Source: Terriglobia bacterium (GTDB lineage: Bacteria; Acidobacteriota; Vicinamibacteria; Vicinamibacterales; CAVVIG01). From it: a stretch of 64,000 nucleotides of DNA. Position numbers and translations under genes: made by a program. Of the stretch, positions 50,888 to 61,277 are shown piece by piece; position 1 is the first letter of the stretch, and each line of letters starts with the position of its first letter. The DNA lies in NCBI GenBank assembly GCA_020073005.1, contig JAIQFX010000003.1, forward strand, positions 62,001 to 126,000, given 5' to 3'. The notes beneath the pieces were generated by a model. The model had not been told where the DNA came from. It worked only from the letters and a program-made list of their open reading frames with translations, and searched no databases.

Positions 50888-52945
50888 CTACTGGCGCCCG
50901 GCTGCCGTCGCCGGCTTCGCCGTCGACGGGAACATGTACTGATCGAACCACTCGAGGTTGTGGTCCATTGTCGCGCGCTGGCTCTTCGGCTTGGTCGGGC
51001 CGTGGCCGATGCCGCCGAAGCCCTGGTAGACGATCAGCTTCGCGGGCACCTTGTTGTCCAGGAGTCCCTGATACAACTCGTACGCGTTCGGCAGCGGCAC
51101 GCGCTGATCGGTCGCGCCGTGCTGGATGAGCGTCGGCGTCTTCGCCTGCTTGATGTACGTGATGGGCGAGGTCTTCGCGTAGATCTCGGGATCTTCCCAC
51201 GGCGTGGCCTTCAGGTACTGCCGCGTGAACGGATGGATGTCGGTGTTCACGTAGTACGTCATCCAGTCCGAGATGCCGGCGCCGACCGAGATCGCCTTGA
51301 AGCGCGCGGAATCGTGCGTCGTCAGAAACGCCGAGATGTAGCCGCCCTGGCTCCAGCCCATCGCGCCGACGCGATCGGGATCGACCATGCCCTTCGCGAT
51401 CAGGGCGTCCACGCCGGACACCACGTCCCACGCGTCGCCGATGCCGAGGTTGCGGACGTTGAGCGCGCGGAACTTCTCGCCGTAGCCGGCGCTGCCGCGG
51501 TAGTTCGGCTCGAGCACCAGCACGCCGCGCGGCACCCACACGTCGATCGGGTACGTCGTGCTCGTGAACGGCACGGCGCGCGACACGCCGGTCGGCCCGC
51601 CGTGGATCACGACGAGCAGGGGGTACTTGCGCGAGGCGTCGAAGTTCGCCGGCTTGTGCAGCACGCCTTCGATCGTCGCGCCGTCCTGGCTCTTCCACGA
51701 GACGACCTCGAGCGTGCCCATCGACCAGCTGCGCGTCTGGCTGTTCGCGTCGCTCAGTTTCTTCGGCGCGGCGAGCGACCCTCCGGACAGCGGCGCCATG
51801 TAGACTTCCGCGATGGACGTCGCGTCCGCGCTCAGAAATGCGACCTTCGATCCGTCACTCGAGAAACTGAAGTTCGAGCTCACCGACGTCTCGTTCGGCG
51901 CGAGCCGCGTGATGGTGGGCTGCTGTGGCGTCCGGCTTGAGCCGGACTCCACGTCAATGCGGAACAGCGACGAGTACGTGCGTTGCGACGCGGAGAAGAA
52001 CAGGCCGTTCGCCTTCCAGGCGACGATCGACGGATCCTCGTCGAACGCCTTCGTCAGCACCGCCGGCGCGCCGCCGCCGGCGGGCACGGCCGCGATGACG
52101 CGGTTCATGTAGTAGTAGTCCGGGTTCGCCATCGCGGTCTCGAAGGCGACGCGCGTGCCGTCGGGCGACCACACCGGACGCGAGTCGGGTCCGTTCTGCG
52201 TGACGAGCGGACGCACGGCGGCGTCGGCGACGGTGACGATCGAAATGTCGGACGTGCCCGAGCTCGCGGGGCTCGTGTTCACCTGATGATCGAAGGCGAT
52301 GCGCGTGCCGTCGGGCGACCACGCGAACGCGCCGACAGTGAACGCGCCGTTCGTCAAGGCGCGCGTCGCGCGCGTACTGAGGTCGAGCACGAACAGCTGC
52401 GTCATGCGATAGTCCTGCTCGACGATCTGGAATTCACCGTACTTCTTGTCGCGATCCTTGACGGCGGCGGACTTGGGCTCGGCCGCCGTGTACGCGATGC
52501 GCGTGCCGTCAGGCGCCCACGCGAAACTGTTGACGCCATCGTCGAGCGTCGTCAGCGCTTCGGCTTCGCCGCCGGCGGGATTGATCAGATAGATCTGGCG
52601 CTTGTCCGTGCGATCGGAAATGAACGCGAGCCGCGACCCATCGGGCGACCAGGCGGGCGACTGGCTCGACTTCCTGCCGTTGGTCAGCTGGCGCGCCGCG
52701 CCCGTGCCCGTGTCGGCCAGCCAGATTTCCGTTTCGTACGCGTTCTCGTCCCAGTTCGTGGCGCGCACGGTGTACGCGACGTACCGGCCATCAGGCGACA
52801 GCTCGGGCGATCCTGCGCGCTTGAGGGACAGAATCTGATCGACCGTCGGCGCGCTTCTGGGCAACGCGAGCGGCGCCGGCTGCTGGGCGGCGAGGATCGC
52901 GCCGCCGGAGAGCGCCACGCCGGCGAGCAGGAGGATGTTCTTCAT
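50888..52945 (-). CDS. Secreted S9C-type prolyl oligopeptidase (acylaminoacyl peptidase-like)
   Basis: A 685-residue enzyme with a signal peptide (residues 1-20, ending ILAAQ), a WD40/TolB-like propeller (about 45-400, with repeated SPDGTRIAF words) and an alpha/beta hydrolase domain. The Ser nucleophile is in MGWSQGGYIS, Asp in GATDQRVPLP and His in GIGHGPTKP. It would remove N-acyl amino acids or cleave short peptides. Residues about 332-341 (ESGSSRTPQQ) are encoded by a mini-palindrome, in frame. It is followed by the ECF sigma gene. Confidence 0.93.
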   Translation of the reverse strand: MKNILLLAGVALSGGAILAAQQPAPLALPRSAPTVDQILSLKRAGSPELSPDGRYVAYTVRATNWDENAYETEIWLADTGTGAARQLTNGRKSSQSPAWSPDGSRLAFISDRTDKRQIYLINPAGGEAEALTTLDDGVNSFAWAPDGTRIAYTAAEPKSAAVKDRDKKYGEFQIVEQDYRMTQLFVLDLSTRATRALTNGAFTVGAFAWSPDGTRIAFDHQVNTSPASSGTSDISIVTVADAAVRPLVTQNGPDSRPVWSPDGTRVAFETAMANPDYYYMNRVIAAVPAGGGAPAVLTKAFDEDPSIVAWKANGLFFSASQRTYSSLFRIDVESGSSRTPQQPTITRLAPNETSVSSNFSFSSDGSKVAFLSADATSIAEVYMAPLSGGSLAAPKKLSDANSQTRSWSMGTLEVVSWKSQDGATIEGVLHKPANFDASRKYPLLVVIHGGPTGVSRAVPFTSTTYPIDVWVPRGVLVLEPNYRGSAGYGEKFRALNVRNLGIGDAWDVVSGVDALIAKGMVDPDRVGAMGWSQGGYISAFLTTHDSARFKAISVGAGISDWMTYYVNTDIHPFTRQYLKATPWEDPEIYAKTSPITYIKQAKTPTLIQHGATDQRVPLPNAYELYQGLLDNKVPAKLIVYQGFGGIGHGPTKPKSQRATMDHNLEWFDQYMFPSTAKPATAAGRQ
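51924..51952. repeat. GTCCGGCTTGAGCCGGAC mini-palindrome inside the S9 peptidase gene
   Basis: TGTGGC precedes a perfect 8-base stem with a TG loop, followed by TCCAC, so the whole unit is a near-perfect 28-base palindrome (GTGGC pairs imperfectly with TCCAC). It is read in a different frame from that in hisH and encodes ESGSSRTPQQ between propeller blades. Confidence 0.7.
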
Positions 52946-52992
52946 CCGCGAAGTATGGTAGTTTTCGAGAGGTTTTTCAAAAGGAGTTCGTC

Positions 52993-53376
52993 ATGCGCAA
53001 GACATCCGCCGCCCTCACCGTCGCCGCGTTCATCGTCGCGCTCGGGGCGCCCGCGTTCGCCAAGACCGAGACCGTCAAAGGCCAGATCGTCGACCAGTCC
53101 TGCTTCATGAAGGACAAGGAGAACAACAAGGGCGTCGACCACAAGATGCCGGCCGACACCAAGGACTGCGCGATCGCCTGCGCCAAGCAGGGACGTCCGA
53201 TGGCGCTCCTCACCGCCGACGGCAAGGTCTACGAGATCGCCGGCGCTCTCGCCGCCGACAAGAACGCGAAGATCGTTCCGCACATCAGCCACACGGTGGA
53301 GATCACCGGCGACACGATGGACATGAACGGCAAGATGATGATCCACGGCGACAGCTTGAAGATGATCAGCCGGTAG
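52993..53376 (+). CDS. Small secreted protein of unknown function
   Basis: A 127-residue protein with a signal peptide (MRKTSAALTVAAFIVALGAP, cleavage near AFAK). The mature part has Cys at VDQSCFMKDK and TKDCAIACAKQ and a beta-rich pattern (TADGKVYEIAG, HTVEITGDTMDM), possibly an OB-like fold. A good SD (AAAAGGAG) precedes ATG 52993. It is divergent from the S9 peptidase gene and ends in a strong terminator. Confidence 0.8.
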   Translation: MRKTSAALTVAAFIVALGAPAFAKTETVKGQIVDQSCFMKDKENNKGVDHKMPADTKDCAIACAKQGRPMALLTADGKVYEIAGALAADKNAKIVPHISHTVEITGDTMDMNGKMMIHGDSLKMISR

Positions 53377-53403
53377 CCGGCGGCGCGGTTCGACTGGAAG
53401 GAG

Positions 53404-53437
53404 AGCCCCGGGCATGCGAGTGCCCGGGGCTTTTTTT
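53404..53437 (+). terminator. Intrinsic terminator after the small secreted gene
   Basis: AGCCCCGGGCA and TGCCCGGGGCT form a perfect 11-base stem with a 6-base loop (TGCGAG), followed by seven T residues at 53431-53437. It ends 3 bases before the stop codon of the convergent gene. Confidence 0.95.
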
Positions 53438-53439
53438 GT

Positions 53440-55488
53440 TCAGCTGAAGCGGCTCGCCAGATCCGTGAACCAGTTCACCGTGACCGAGAGCCGGTCCGGC
53501 TGCGCCTGCGCGGCGGTCTGCGCGATCAGCAGCAGACGGCCGCCGGCGCCGACGTCGAAGTTGGGCAGGCCCGCGACCGCGCCGGGCTGATACGGACCAT
53601 CCGCCACGCGTTCCGGCGCGCCGATCCGCTGACGGTTCTCGAGATCGATCGTCGCCATCATCACGCTCGATCCCGATCGGAAGTACAGCCGGCCGTCGCG
53701 CGACCACACGGGCTCCGCTCCGCCGTCCACGCTGACGGGCGTCTTCGCGCCGAATTCCGGAAACGGCGAGAGGTAGACCTCGAAGCGCCCCGACTCATCC
53801 GAGGTGTAGGCGAACGATCTTCCGTCGGGCGCCATCGCCGGCTCGAAGTCGTTCCAGCGCGTCCGGATGAGCGCCCGCGGCGGTTTGCCGCCGAGCGGCG
53901 TGTAGACCCAGATGCCCGCGCCGGTTTGCGGGTTGTACTCGGTGAACAGCAGATGCCGGCCGTCGGGCGACCAGGATCCGGGCACCAGATCGTGATCGCC
54001 GCCGACGAGCTGCTGCGCCTCCGTCTGCTCGAGGTCCTGACTGAAGATGTGGCACGGCCCGTGGCGGTTCGAGCTGAACGTGATCCGCGTTCCGTCCGGC
54101 GACCAGATGGGCGCGAAGTTGTCGCCCTCGGACGTCACGCGCGTCAGCGTCGATCGATCGATGTCGTGGATCCAGATGTCGTTGGTCGTGCCGCGAATGC
54201 CGAGCGCGACGCGCCGGCCGTCCGGCGAGATCCGCGGCTCCTCGATGGCGTGCGCCGGAATCCTGAGCGGCTCGACGCGGCCGTTCGCATCGAGCCAGAC
54301 CAGCCGCCGCTTGACGTCGTGCGATTCGCCGGTGAGGTACAGCAGGCAGCCGGTCTGCGAGCAGGTGAAGTAGCCCGCGCCGGTCGGCTGCGTCATGACC
54401 TGATCGACGACGGGAATCGCGGATCCGCGTACGGCGAAGCGCTCGGCGTCGAACGCGACCGCCATGATCGATCCGCCGCGCATATAGACGAGGTGGCCGG
54501 TCGGCAGATACCGCGCGCAGCTGCCGTGATGCACGAGCACGCGGCGCTCGCCGGTCTCGAGCGAGGCGAGGACGATCTCGCCGTCGTCGAACGACGCCGA
54601 CCCCGCGCGCGCCAGCGTGAACAGCACGTGCCGGCCGCCGGGCAGCGCGTCCGGCCACCGGTGCGTCCGCTCGCCCTCGCCGAAATCGATCGTCGTCGCG
54701 GGACGCGGCGTCCCGCCTTCGGCGGACACGATCGAGAGGCCGGACGCGGGCGACGGCGCGAAGAGGATCTCGTTGCGCGTCGTCCAGCACGCGCCGCGGC
54801 ATTCGGAGCTCGCGTCGCAGATCGTCGTCGGCACGCCGCCGGTCGCCGGCACCTTGTGGAGACGGCCGCCGGCGACGTAGCCGATCCACTTGCCGTCGGG
54901 CGACACGAACGGCGCCGACGCGCCGTCCGTGCGAGCCACGCGCGTCGACTCGAGCTGATCCAGTCCGCGAAGATACAGCCACGTCGTGCCACCTTCGCGC
55001 GCGACGTACGCCAGCGAGCGGCCGTCGGGAGAGACCGCAATCGGCGAACACGCGCCGATCGCGAGCGGCGCGTCCGCCGAGAGCATCAGCGACAGGCGCA
55101 ACGGCGCGGCCGCCGCGCCGGCCCGGCCCGCGGCGTCGCCTGCCGCGTGCCGATCCGCGTCGCAGGCTTCGATCTCAACGACGTCCGCGACGAACCGGTA
55201 GCCGCGGCGCGGCACCGTCTGGATGTACCGGTGATCCTTGGGGCCTTCGCCGAGCGTCTTGCGCAGCAAAAAGATCTGCTGGCTGAGATTGGCCTCCTCG
55301 ACGACGGCGTCCGGCCACACGCGGCGCATCAGTTCGTCTTTGTCGACGACGCCGCCGGGCTGCTCGACCAGGGCGACGAGCGTGTCGAACGCCTTCACGG
55401 TGATCGGAATGGCTTCGTCGCCGCGCAGGAGCCGCCGCGATTTGAGGTCGAGCCGGAATCCGCCGAATTCGTACGCGGGCAGTTTCAT
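53440..55488 (-). CDS. Winged-helix (OmpR/CadC-type) protein with TolB-like beta-propeller
   Basis: A 682-residue protein. Residues about 1-105 are a winged helix of OmpR/CadC type (VKAFDTLVALVEQPGGVVDKD, then ELMRRVWPDAVVEEANLSQ and RYIQTVPRRGYRFVADV). The rest is a TolB/PD40 propeller with repeated SPDGRSLAYV-like and SPDGTRITFSSNRHG words. I see no TM between the domains, unlike CadC, so it is probably soluble. ATG 55488 (MKLPAYEFGGFRLDLKSRRL) is the start. It is divergent from the DUF4242 gene. The direct repeat in the gap may be its site. Confidence 0.85.
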   Translation of the reverse strand: MKLPAYEFGGFRLDLKSRRLLRGDEAIPITVKAFDTLVALVEQPGGVVDKDELMRRVWPDAVVEEANLSQQIFLLRKTLGEGPKDHRYIQTVPRRGYRFVADVVEIEACDADRHAAGDAAGRAGAAAAPLRLSLMLSADAPLAIGACSPIAVSPDGRSLAYVAREGGTTWLYLRGLDQLESTRVARTDGASAPFVSPDGKWIGYVAGGRLHKVPATGGVPTTICDASSECRGACWTTRNEILFAPSPASGLSIVSAEGGTPRPATTIDFGEGERTHRWPDALPGGRHVLFTLARAGSASFDDGEIVLASLETGERRVLVHHGSCARYLPTGHLVYMRGGSIMAVAFDAERFAVRGSAIPVVDQVMTQPTGAGYFTCSQTGCLLYLTGESHDVKRRLVWLDANGRVEPLRIPAHAIEEPRISPDGRRVALGIRGTTNDIWIHDIDRSTLTRVTSEGDNFAPIWSPDGTRITFSSNRHGPCHIFSQDLEQTEAQQLVGGDHDLVPGSWSPDGRHLLFTEYNPQTGAGIWVYTPLGGKPPRALIRTRWNDFEPAMAPDGRSFAYTSDESGRFEVYLSPFPEFGAKTPVSVDGGAEPVWSRDGRLYFRSGSSVMMATIDLENRQRIGAPERVADGPYQPGAVAGLPNFDVGAGGRLLLIAQTAAQAQPDRLSVTVNWFTDLASRFS

Positions 55489-55517
55489 GGAAAAGTCGCG
55501 CACCCATTATTTGAGAG

Positions 55518-55546
55518 TTCTTGACGTGCGTCCTAAAGATTCTTGA
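55518..55546. promoter_or_regulatory. TTCTTGA direct repeat at two-turn spacing
   Basis: TTCTTGA at 55518-55524 and 55540-55546 lie 22 bases apart in the gap between the winged-helix gene and the DUF4242 gene. OmpR-type winged helices often bind direct repeats on one face of the helix. Sequence alone cannot prove use. Confidence 0.35.
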
Positions 55547-55590
55547 GCTAGAAAAGGATGAATACTCTCTGTTAACAGGAGAAGCATCAC

Positions 55591-55860
55591 ATGGCTGTCT
55601 ACATGGTCGAGCGGGATCTGCCCGGTATTACCGCCGAGCAGCTGGCGGGCGCGCAGCGCGCCGCGATCGCCAGCGCGCAGAAGTCGACGACGAGCGGGAC
55701 GCCGGTGCGGTACATCCGGAGCACGTTCGTGCCCGGGGAGGCGCGCTGCATGTGCCTCTTCGAGGCCTCGAACGCGGACGCCGTCCGCGACGTGAACGAA
55801 TCCGCCGGCCTGCCGTTCACGCGCATCGTCGAAGCGATGGACCTCACGCCCGCGCGCTAA
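55591..55860 (+). CDS. DUF4242 domain protein
   Basis: An 89-residue protein, MAVYMVERDLPGITAEQLAG at the N-terminus and FTRIVEAMDLTPAR at the end, matching the DUF4242 family (dimeric alpha-beta barrel-like; one member was reported as a nickel-binding protein). One Cys pair CMC is at residues 50-52. SD AGGAGAAG precedes the ATG. It is divergent from the winged-helix gene and convergent with the CocE gene, separated by one base. Confidence 0.85.
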   Translation: MAVYMVERDLPGITAEQLAGAQRAAIASAQKSTTSGTPVRYIRSTFVPGEARCMCLFEASNADAVRDVNESAGLPFTRIVEAMDLTPAR

Positions 55861-55861
55861 T

Positions 55862-57832
55862 CTACCGGCCCGGCCCCGCGGTCGACGGCGCGGCCCGCTT
55901 CACGACCGTCACCGTGATCTGTGACGCGTACTGCTTCGAGTGGTGCACGGCGTTGTGCGCGACGACGCCCTTCGACTCGTCGTAGTTGTGGCCGCCGGTG
56001 TTGAGATTGCGATCGAAGCGCGGGAAGTTGCTGCTCGAGACCTCGATGCGCAGCCGGTGGCCGGCCTCGAAGAAGTTGCTCGTCGTCAGCGGCTGCAGCG
56101 TCACCTTGTAGACCTTGCCGTTTTCCATCCACGCCAGCGGCGTGTCGTAGCCGTCGCGATACCGCATCCGCTGAATCGACTCGTCCAGGTTGTAGGCGCG
56201 TCCGTCAGGATAGACGTCCAGCACTTTGACCGTGAAGTCCGTGTCCTTCGCGTCGGACGAGACGTAGAGCGTCGGCGTAATCGGGCCGCTCACCTCGGTC
56301 CCTTCGCGGAACGCCTCGGACGTATATATAAGGATGTCGTCCCGGGCCTCCATCCGGCGCTGATCGAAGGCGCCGGCCTGCACCGCGGTCCCCGTGCAGC
56401 AGACGTTCCCGCCGTACGAGATCACGGGGTTCATCGGATCGTACGTGAACGCATCCGGCTTGTCGGCGTCGGGCGCGGCTGTCGTCAGCATGCCGTCTCC
56501 GGCAATCGAGTTCGCCTTGCCGCCTGACGTCAGGAAGAACGTCATCGGCTGCGCGCCCGCCGGCGGCCACGTGTCGGCGGTCTGCCACTTGTTCATGCCC
56601 ATCGTGTAGTAGGTGACCTTCGGCAGGCGGTCGAGGCGCGTGTTCGTTTCACCCTTGAGGAACTTGTCGAAGAAGCCGTAGACGACCTCGTTGTAGTCGA
56701 GCCGCGCGTCGCCCATGCTGCGCTCGCCGACGATCGTATCAGCGGTCGCGCGCGTGTACGAGCAATGCGCGACGGGCGCGATGACCGCCCACTGCTGATT
56801 CGCGACGTCGGGCGACGCGGTCTTGCGCACGTGGTTGTAGAGCGCGAGATTCGGGCCGACCGAGACGTCGTACCACGACATGAACCACAGCCCTGGCACG
56901 TTCAGCTTCATGTCGTCGTGATACAGCCCGCCCTGGTACCACGCCGGATCGTTCGGCGCGCGCTGGATCATCTTGCCGCCGGTCTCGATCGGCATCGCCG
57001 TTTCGAAAATTCCGCGCGGGCCGTCCACGTTCTTGATGATGTCCTGCACCGGCAGATCCCACAGCGCCTTCGACCAGTCCACCGGCGGCAGGTGCTGCGC
57101 GAGGTCGAACGACTTCGACGCGCGGATCAGATCCTCGCGCGACGTGTTCGGCGGAAACATCGGCCGCACCTGGTTCTGCTCGCCGTAGAGCCACGCGATG
57201 AACAGCATCTGCACCGCGCCGCCGCGGTACCAGTTGCCCTGTTCGTAGTACGGCCCGACGCGCCCGACGCCGGCGCCGAACCCCTGCACGTTCATCGCGG
57301 CGAAGCCTGGATGGCCCATTGCCGCGACGCCCATCTGATATTCGGCCGTCGACGAACAACCCGTCGTCCCGATCTTGCCGTTCGACCACGATTGCTTCGT
57401 CAGCCAGTCGACCGTGTTGTAGCCGTCGGTTTTCGATCCGAGGATGTCGTAGTTGCCCTCGGAGAAGAAATGCCCGCGCTCGTTCTGGACGACGTACGCG
57501 TAGCCGCGCTTGATGGCCGTCAGCTGCGCGCTCATGTCGGCGGGCACGCCGTTCTGAATGTCCCAGAAGTTGAAGTTGTACGGCGTGCGCACCCAGATGA
57601 TGGGGACTGTGCCGGCCGCGTTCTTCGGACGATAGATGTCGGTCGCGAGCCGGACGCCGTCGGGCATCGGCATCATGACTTTGCGCTCGACGACGGCGAG
57701 CGACTGCAGTTCGTTCTCGACATCCCAGCGCCGGGTCTTTTCGACGGCACTGAGTCCGCCGCCTTGTTGCGCCTGCGGAAACGCCGCAGCAAGAGTGACC
57801 GCGACGAGCGTGCCGAGAATGAACCGTTTCAT
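55862..57832 (-). CDS. Secreted CocE/NonD family acyl hydrolase
   Basis: A 656-residue X-Pro dipeptidyl-peptidase S15-like protein. The signal peptide ([20 protein letters not shown]) is followed by the alpha/beta hydrolase with [20 protein letters not shown] and the nucleophile region [13 protein letters not shown], and a C-terminal jelly-roll ([21 protein letters not shown]). Family members hydrolyse acyl-ester or peptide bonds. I start at ATG 57832 with GGGGAGG upstream; the longer frame is antisense to ahcY. A terminator separates it from ahcY. Confidence 0.9.
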   Translation of the reverse strand: MKRFILGTLVAVTLAAAFPQAQQGGGLSAVEKTRRWDVENELQSLAVVERKVMMPMPDGVRLATDIYRPKNAAGTVPIIWVRTPYNFNFWDIQNGVPADMSAQLTAIKRGYAYVVQNERGHFFSEGNYDILGSKTDGYNTVDWLTKQSWSNGKIGTTGCSSTAEYQMGVAAMGHPGFAAMNVQGFGAGVGRVGPYYEQGNWYRGGAVQMLFIAWLYGEQNQVRPMFPPNTSREDLIRASKSFDLAQHLPPVDWSKALWDLPVQDIIKNVDGPRGIFETAMPIETGGKMIQRAPNDPAWYQGGLYHDDMKLNVPGLWFMSWYDVSVGPNLALYNHVRKTASPDVANQQWAVIAPVAHCSYTRATADTIVGERSMGDARLDYNEVVYGFFDKFLKGETNTRLDRLPKVTYYTMGMNKWQTADTWPPAGAQPMTFFLTSGGKANSIAGDGMLTTAAPDADKPDAFTYDPMNPVISYGGNVCCTGTAVQAGAFDQRRMEARDDILIYTSEAFREGTEVSGPITPTLYVSSDAKDTDFTVKVLDVYPDGRAYNLDESIQRMRYRDGYDTPLAWMENGKVYKVTLQPLTTSNFFEAGHRLRIEVSSSNFPRFDRNLNTGGHNYDESKGVVAHNAVHHSKQYASQITVTVVKRAAPSTAGPGR

Positions 57833-57861
57833 AACGCCTCCCCGCGCGATTATCGCACCGT

Positions 57862-57896
57862 ACAAAAAAGAAAGGCGGGTCCGAAGGGACCCGCCT
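57862..57896 (-). terminator. Intrinsic terminator between ahcY and the CocE gene
   Basis: On the minus strand AGGCGGGTCC and GGACCCGCCT form a 10-base perfect stem with a 4-base loop, then TTTCTTTTTT. It ends the ahcY transcript 56 bases after the stop codon. Confidence 0.93.
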
Positions 57897-57951
57897 ACAC
57901 TCTTCCCAGCCACCTTCGCGGGCTGCGCCGCTTCGGCGGGCAGGCCAGCCG

Positions 57952-59451
<1,500 letters not shown>

Positions 59452-59478
59452 GTTGCTCAATCTCCTTGGCTGCAAAAA

Positions 59479-60453
59479 TTAGTGTCTGATTCCAGTCGCG
59501 ACAAATAGTCCAGGGCCCTTCACCTTTGCGTCCGACGGTAACGCCACGACTCTGACATTCGTGAATCCGCTCTCGTCGAAGAGGCGGCTCATCTGCTCTT
59601 CGGAAAATCCGAGCCACACGTGGCCCATCTGCTGACGGTAGCTCTCGCGATCGTGCGGCAGCATGTCGACGACGATCAGCCGTCCGCCCGGCGTGAGGAC
59701 GCGGGCGGCCTCGGCGAGCGCGCGGCCGGGATCGGGCACGTGGTGCAGCACCAGCATGACCGTCGCCGCATCCAGCCGCGCATCGTCGATCGGCAGCGCT
59801 TCCAGATCGCCGCGCCGCAGATCGACGTTCTCGAACTCGTGCAGCCGCCGCTTCGCGGCCTGCAGCATCGCGGCGGACGAGTCCACGGCGACGACGTGCT
59901 TCACGAACGGCGCGAGCGCGGCGCTCACCTGACCGGTGCCGCAGCCGAGATCGCCGACGGTCCAGTCGCTCTGTGCGAAGGCCGCGAGCGCGGCCAGATG
60001 GAAACGATCGCCGAACAGCTCGTCGCGCACGCGGTCCCACTGGCCGGCGGACGAGGAAAAGAACTCCTGAGATTTCGTGCGGCGCTCGGCGAGCGCGGCG
60101 TGCAGGCGCCGCTGATCCTGCGCGGCGGCCGGCGTCGATCCGGCGTGCTCGCGGACGAGCGGCCACAGCCGGCGCAAGGCGTCGTCGAGGGCATCGCCTC
60201 CTTCGGCGCGCCCAGGGCGCGCCGAGGGGCGGACCATCGTATAGAGGTTGCTCGTGCCCTCGGCGCGCGACGCGATCCAGCCGCTGTCGGCCAGCGCCTT
60301 GAGATGGCGGCTCACCGTGGACTGGGGCAGCTGCAGCACGGCGCAGAGCTCGGAGACGGTCAGCTCGTGACGGTCGAGGACCAGCAGGAGGCGGCTGCGC
60401 GTGGTGTCCGCGAGCACCGAGAGATGGTCGTGAATAGCGGGCGCGCGATTCAT
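59479..60453 (-). CDS. ArsR-family regulator fused to SAM methyltransferase (SahR-like)
   Basis: A 324-residue protein. Residues 1-85 are an ArsR winged helix (LHDHL-like start, ELTVSELCAVLQLPQSTVSR and HLKALADSGW). Residues about 130-320 are a class I methyltransferase with DLGCGTGQVSAALAPF and LHHVPDPGRALAEAAR. This architecture matches SahR, which senses S-adenosylhomocysteine and represses SAM-cycle genes. It is the likely regulator of ahcY. A perfect palindrome overlaps its own start codon, pointing to autoregulation. Confidence 0.85.
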   Translation of the reverse strand: MNRAPAIHDHLSVLADTTRSRLLLVLDRHELTVSELCAVLQLPQSTVSRHLKALADSGWIASRAEGTSNLYTMVRPSARPGRAEGGDALDDALRRLWPLVREHAGSTPAAAQDQRRLHAALAERRTKSQEFFSSSAGQWDRVRDELFGDRFHLAALAAFAQSDWTVGDLGCGTGQVSAALAPFVKHVVAVDSSAAMLQAAKRRLHEFENVDLRRGDLEALPIDDARLDAATVMLVLHHVPDPGRALAEAARVLTPGGRLIVVDMLPHDRESYRQQMGHVWLGFSEEQMSRLFDESGFTNVRVVALPSDAKVKGPGLFVATGIRH

Positions 60454-60470
60454 CCGTATAACCGGATGAA
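60449..60470. promoter_or_regulatory. Probable operator of the SahR-like regulator
   Basis: TTCATCCG (60449-60456) and CGGATGAA (60463-60470) are perfect inverted repeats with a 6-base spacer, TATAAC. The left arm contains the start codon of the ArsR-methyltransferase gene. It fits an ArsR-type autoregulatory site, whose extent and half-site spacing should be tested. Confidence 0.65.
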
Positions 60471-60501
60471 AGGATACAGCGCGGACGGCTACGGCGTCAA
60501 G

Positions 60502-61122
60502 TCAGCGGGGGAAGGCGTTCGACGTCTCGCAGATCGCGATCCCGGCGCCGTTGTTGGGCTGCGCCGCGCAGTAGTCCGTGATCGCTTGGCGCACTTCCTC
60601 GCGCGCGGCATTGGCCTGGCTCGTCCTGATTGCATTCTTGACCGCCGTGACGCCCTGGCCGACGACGTACTTGCCGATGAGATTCTCGAGCGCGATCGTC
60701 AGGAGCTCGCCCTGATTGAACGCGGCGAACGGCTGCATCATCGGGTTGTCGACCGGATTCCAGATCTGCCGCTGCTGTTCGTAGCCGTAGAGGCCGCCGG
60801 CCGGCGCGGGCGACGATGACTTGAAGTTGAGCGTCGCGAGCAGCTCTTCGATCCGCTGCCGCTCGAGAATCTGCACGCGAAAGGTCGGCCGCTCGTCGAG
60901 CGTCCGCAGCGTGATCGCCTGCTTCTGCTGCAGCGCGCCGCGGATCTTGTCGAGAGAGACTGGAAGGGTACCGGGTTCAGGGTTCAGGATTCCTGGTTCA
61001 GGATTCTGCGGCGCGTCCTGCGATGAAGACGACGATTCCCGCGCGGAGGACGCGGCCGGCGTCTGCGCGCCGACGGGCGCGGCGCCGAGAATCGCCGTAA
61101 ACAGCAGAACCATCGACCGCAT
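60502..61122 (-). CDS. Secreted protein of unknown function with NPEPG repeat
   Basis: A 206-residue protein with a signal peptide (MRSMVLLFTAILGAAPVGAQ). Residues 40-51 (NPEPGILNPEPG) are encoded by a tandem repeat and the region before is Ser/Ala-rich. The C-terminal 120 residues are helical with two Cys near the end (DYCAAQPNNGAGIAICE). No family is recognised. It is upstream of the ArsR-methyltransferase gene on the same strand but separated by 48 bases. Confidence 0.7.
   Translation of the reverse strand: MRSMVLLFTAILGAAPVGAQTPAASSARESSSSSQDAPQNPEPGILNPEPGTLPVSLDKIRGALQQKQAITLRTLDERPTFRVQILERQRIEELLATLNFKSSSPAPAGGLYGYEQQRQIWNPVDNPMMQPFAAFNQGELLTIALENLIGKYVVGQGVTAVKNAIRTSQANAAREEVRQAITDYCAAQPNNGAGIAICETSNAFPR
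60970..61008. repeat. GGTTCAGGATTC tandem repeat inside a secreted protein gene
   Basis: GGTTCAGG occurs four times in about 39 bases. It encodes NPEPGILNPEPG in the minus frame. The same kind of repeat-derived insertion is seen in hisH, modC and the ABC-2 permease. Confidence 0.6.
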
Positions 61123-61277
61123 ATCGTTTCAGACGTCGTGAAGGAATCCCCGGCTGTCCTGAGCCAAGGTTACTGCGTTTGCAGGAGTTGCGCCATCGGG
61201 ACGCGCGTTCGAATCCGAACAGATGCGCCGCCGCGCCGCAGGGCGTAGAATGCGCGCAGACAGGCTGGAGGCGAGGC

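Noticed and set aside
59452-59478. SAH riboswitch before ahcY
   Set aside because: Only 27 bases separate ahcY from the preceding gene; no structured leader fits. Control through the ArsR-methyltransferase is more likely.
61195-61240. GTTCGAATCC-like T-arm suggesting a tRNA
   Set aside because: No acceptor stem, D-arm or anticodon arm could be folded around it; the match is limited to the T-loop word.
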